From contig JAGQWV010000300.1 of the NCBI GenBank assembly GCA_020437045.1, positions 1-6,518 of the forward strand: DNA of 6,518 bases, in the 5' to 3' direction. A program made the position numbers and the translations under genes. The notes below the pieces were generated by a model. It searched no databases and was not told the origin of the DNA. It saw nothing but the letters and a program-made list of their open reading frames with translations. The DNA is from Saprospiraceae bacterium. Its GTDB lineage: Bacteria; Bacteroidota; Bacteroidia; Chitinophagales; Saprospiraceae. Of the stretch, positions 5,913 through 6,518 are shown one piece after another (positions within the stretch are counted from its first letter, which is position 1; each line of letters opens with the position of its first letter).

Positions 5913-6518
5913 TTAAGCTAGTATGGGATTGACCAAAGTGCCATGTACATCGGTAAGCCGATAACGACGACCCTGATGCTTAAATGTAAGTTTCTCGTGA
6001 TCTATGCCTAAGAGGTGTAGCACAGTAGCCTGAAAATCATGAACGTGTACTCCATTTTCTACCACATTATATCCAAAATCATCGGTGATCCCATAACTGG
6101 TTCCTGGCTTTACACCGGCACCTGCCATCCAAACAGTAAAGCAACGTGGATGATGATCACGGCCATAGTTGTCTTTGGTGAGGCGGCCCTGCGAATAATT
6201 CGTACGACCAAATTCACCACCCCAAATAACTAGTGTGTCTTCTAAAAGTCCTCGTCGTTTCAAATCCGTTATCAATGCGGCAGATGCCTGATCGGTATCA
6301 CGACATTGGGATGAAAGCTCTCTGGGCAGATCGGTATGTTGATCCCAACCCAAGTGATAAAGTTGGATGAAACGGACGTCCCTTTCTGCAAGTCGGCGAG
6401 CTAAGAGACAATTGGCAGCATAGGTACCTGGCCTTCGGGCATCCTGGCCATACAATTCAAAGACTTCATCAGGTTCATCACTCAGATCCAGTGCTTCGGG
6501 AACGGACGTCTGCATGCG
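5913..6518 (-). CDS. DUF1501 protein, sulfatase / alkaline-phosphatase-fold (partial, N-terminus outside window)
   Basis: The frame is open to the right edge; the ATG at 6515 is preceded in frame by an Arg codon and is almost certainly internal. About 201 C-terminal residues are visible, whereas the DUF1501 family is usually 400-500 residues. Counting from that Met, diagnostic stretches are FELYG (19-23), ANCLLARRLAERDVRFIQLY (34-53), GWDQH (56-60), IWGGEFGRT (97-105), GRDHHP (118-123) and VHVHDFQATVLHLLGID (156-172). The His/Asp-rich motifs correspond to the metal-site region of the alkaline-phosphatase-like fold. Such proteins are common in Planctomycetota and also occur in Bacteroidota, often paired with DUF1553/DUF1549 proteins; a partner, if present, would be upstream and outside the window. 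The biochemical activity is uncharacterised. Any Tat signal, typical of the family, would be in the missing N-terminus. It probably forms an operon with the OsmC gene. Confidence 0.93.
   Translation of the reverse strand, partial: RMQTSVPEALDLSDEPDEVFELYGQDARRPGTYAANCLLARRLAERDVRFIQLYHLGWDQHTDLPRELSSQCRDTDQASAALITDLKRRGLLEDTLVIWGGEFGRTNYSQGRLTKDNYGRDHHPRCFTVWMAGAGVKPGTSYGITDDFGYNVVENGVHVHDFQATVLHLLGIDHEKLTFKHQGRRYRLTDVHGTLVNPILA

Noticed and set aside
1..6518. tRNA, rRNA, CRISPR array, insertion sequence or riboswitch
   Set aside because: I looked for cloverleaf-like segments, regularly spaced repeats, transposase motifs and structured leaders and saw none; the gaps are short and are accounted for by the dyads and promoter described.

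Overview
The window looks like chromosomal DNA from a member of the Bacteroidota, possibly a Saprospiraceae-type lineage. The evidence is moderate-to-low GC, no Shine-Dalgarno motifs before the starts, a periplasmic Reg_prop/Y_Y_Y propeller sensor kinase, exported proteins with the VGIGT..P / L.V.G signature, a DUF1501 protein, and a TTG-N19-TAnnTTTG-like promoter. The lineage is inferred from protein style, not from a marker gene.

All six genes are on the minus strand. In transcription order (right to left) they are: the C-terminal part of a DUF1501 sulfatase-fold protein (cut by the right edge); an OsmC/Ohr-type thiol peroxidase-like protein 8 bp behind it; a 117-bp gap with a candidate promoter; a 954-aa propeller sensor histidine kinase; a 55-bp gap; a 208-aa NarL/LuxR-type response regulator; an 82-bp gap; a 303-aa exported protein with a conserved C-terminal domain of unknown function; a 201-bp gap holding a possible terminator and a cluster of dyads; and the N-terminal 190 residues of a second exported protein, cut by the left edge. 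The two exported proteins share a closely similar N-terminal module and are tandem paralogues. No gap exceeds about 200 bp.

The main observation is a repeated dyad. A 7-2-7 inverted repeat close to TCACTCA-N2-TGAGTGA lies in each of the three gaps downstream of the kinase: before the response regulator, before exported protein 2 and before exported protein 1. Each copy sits 2-5 bp upstream of a TA..TTT box resembling a Bacteroidota -7 element. NarL-type regulators are known to bind inverted heptamers separated by 2 bp, so these are good candidates for operators of the response regulator encoded here. The model, which is inference, is a compact self-contained circuit: a periplasmic propeller kinase senses an unknown signal and phosphorylates the NarL-type regulator, which acts on its own gene and on two paralogous secreted or surface proteins.
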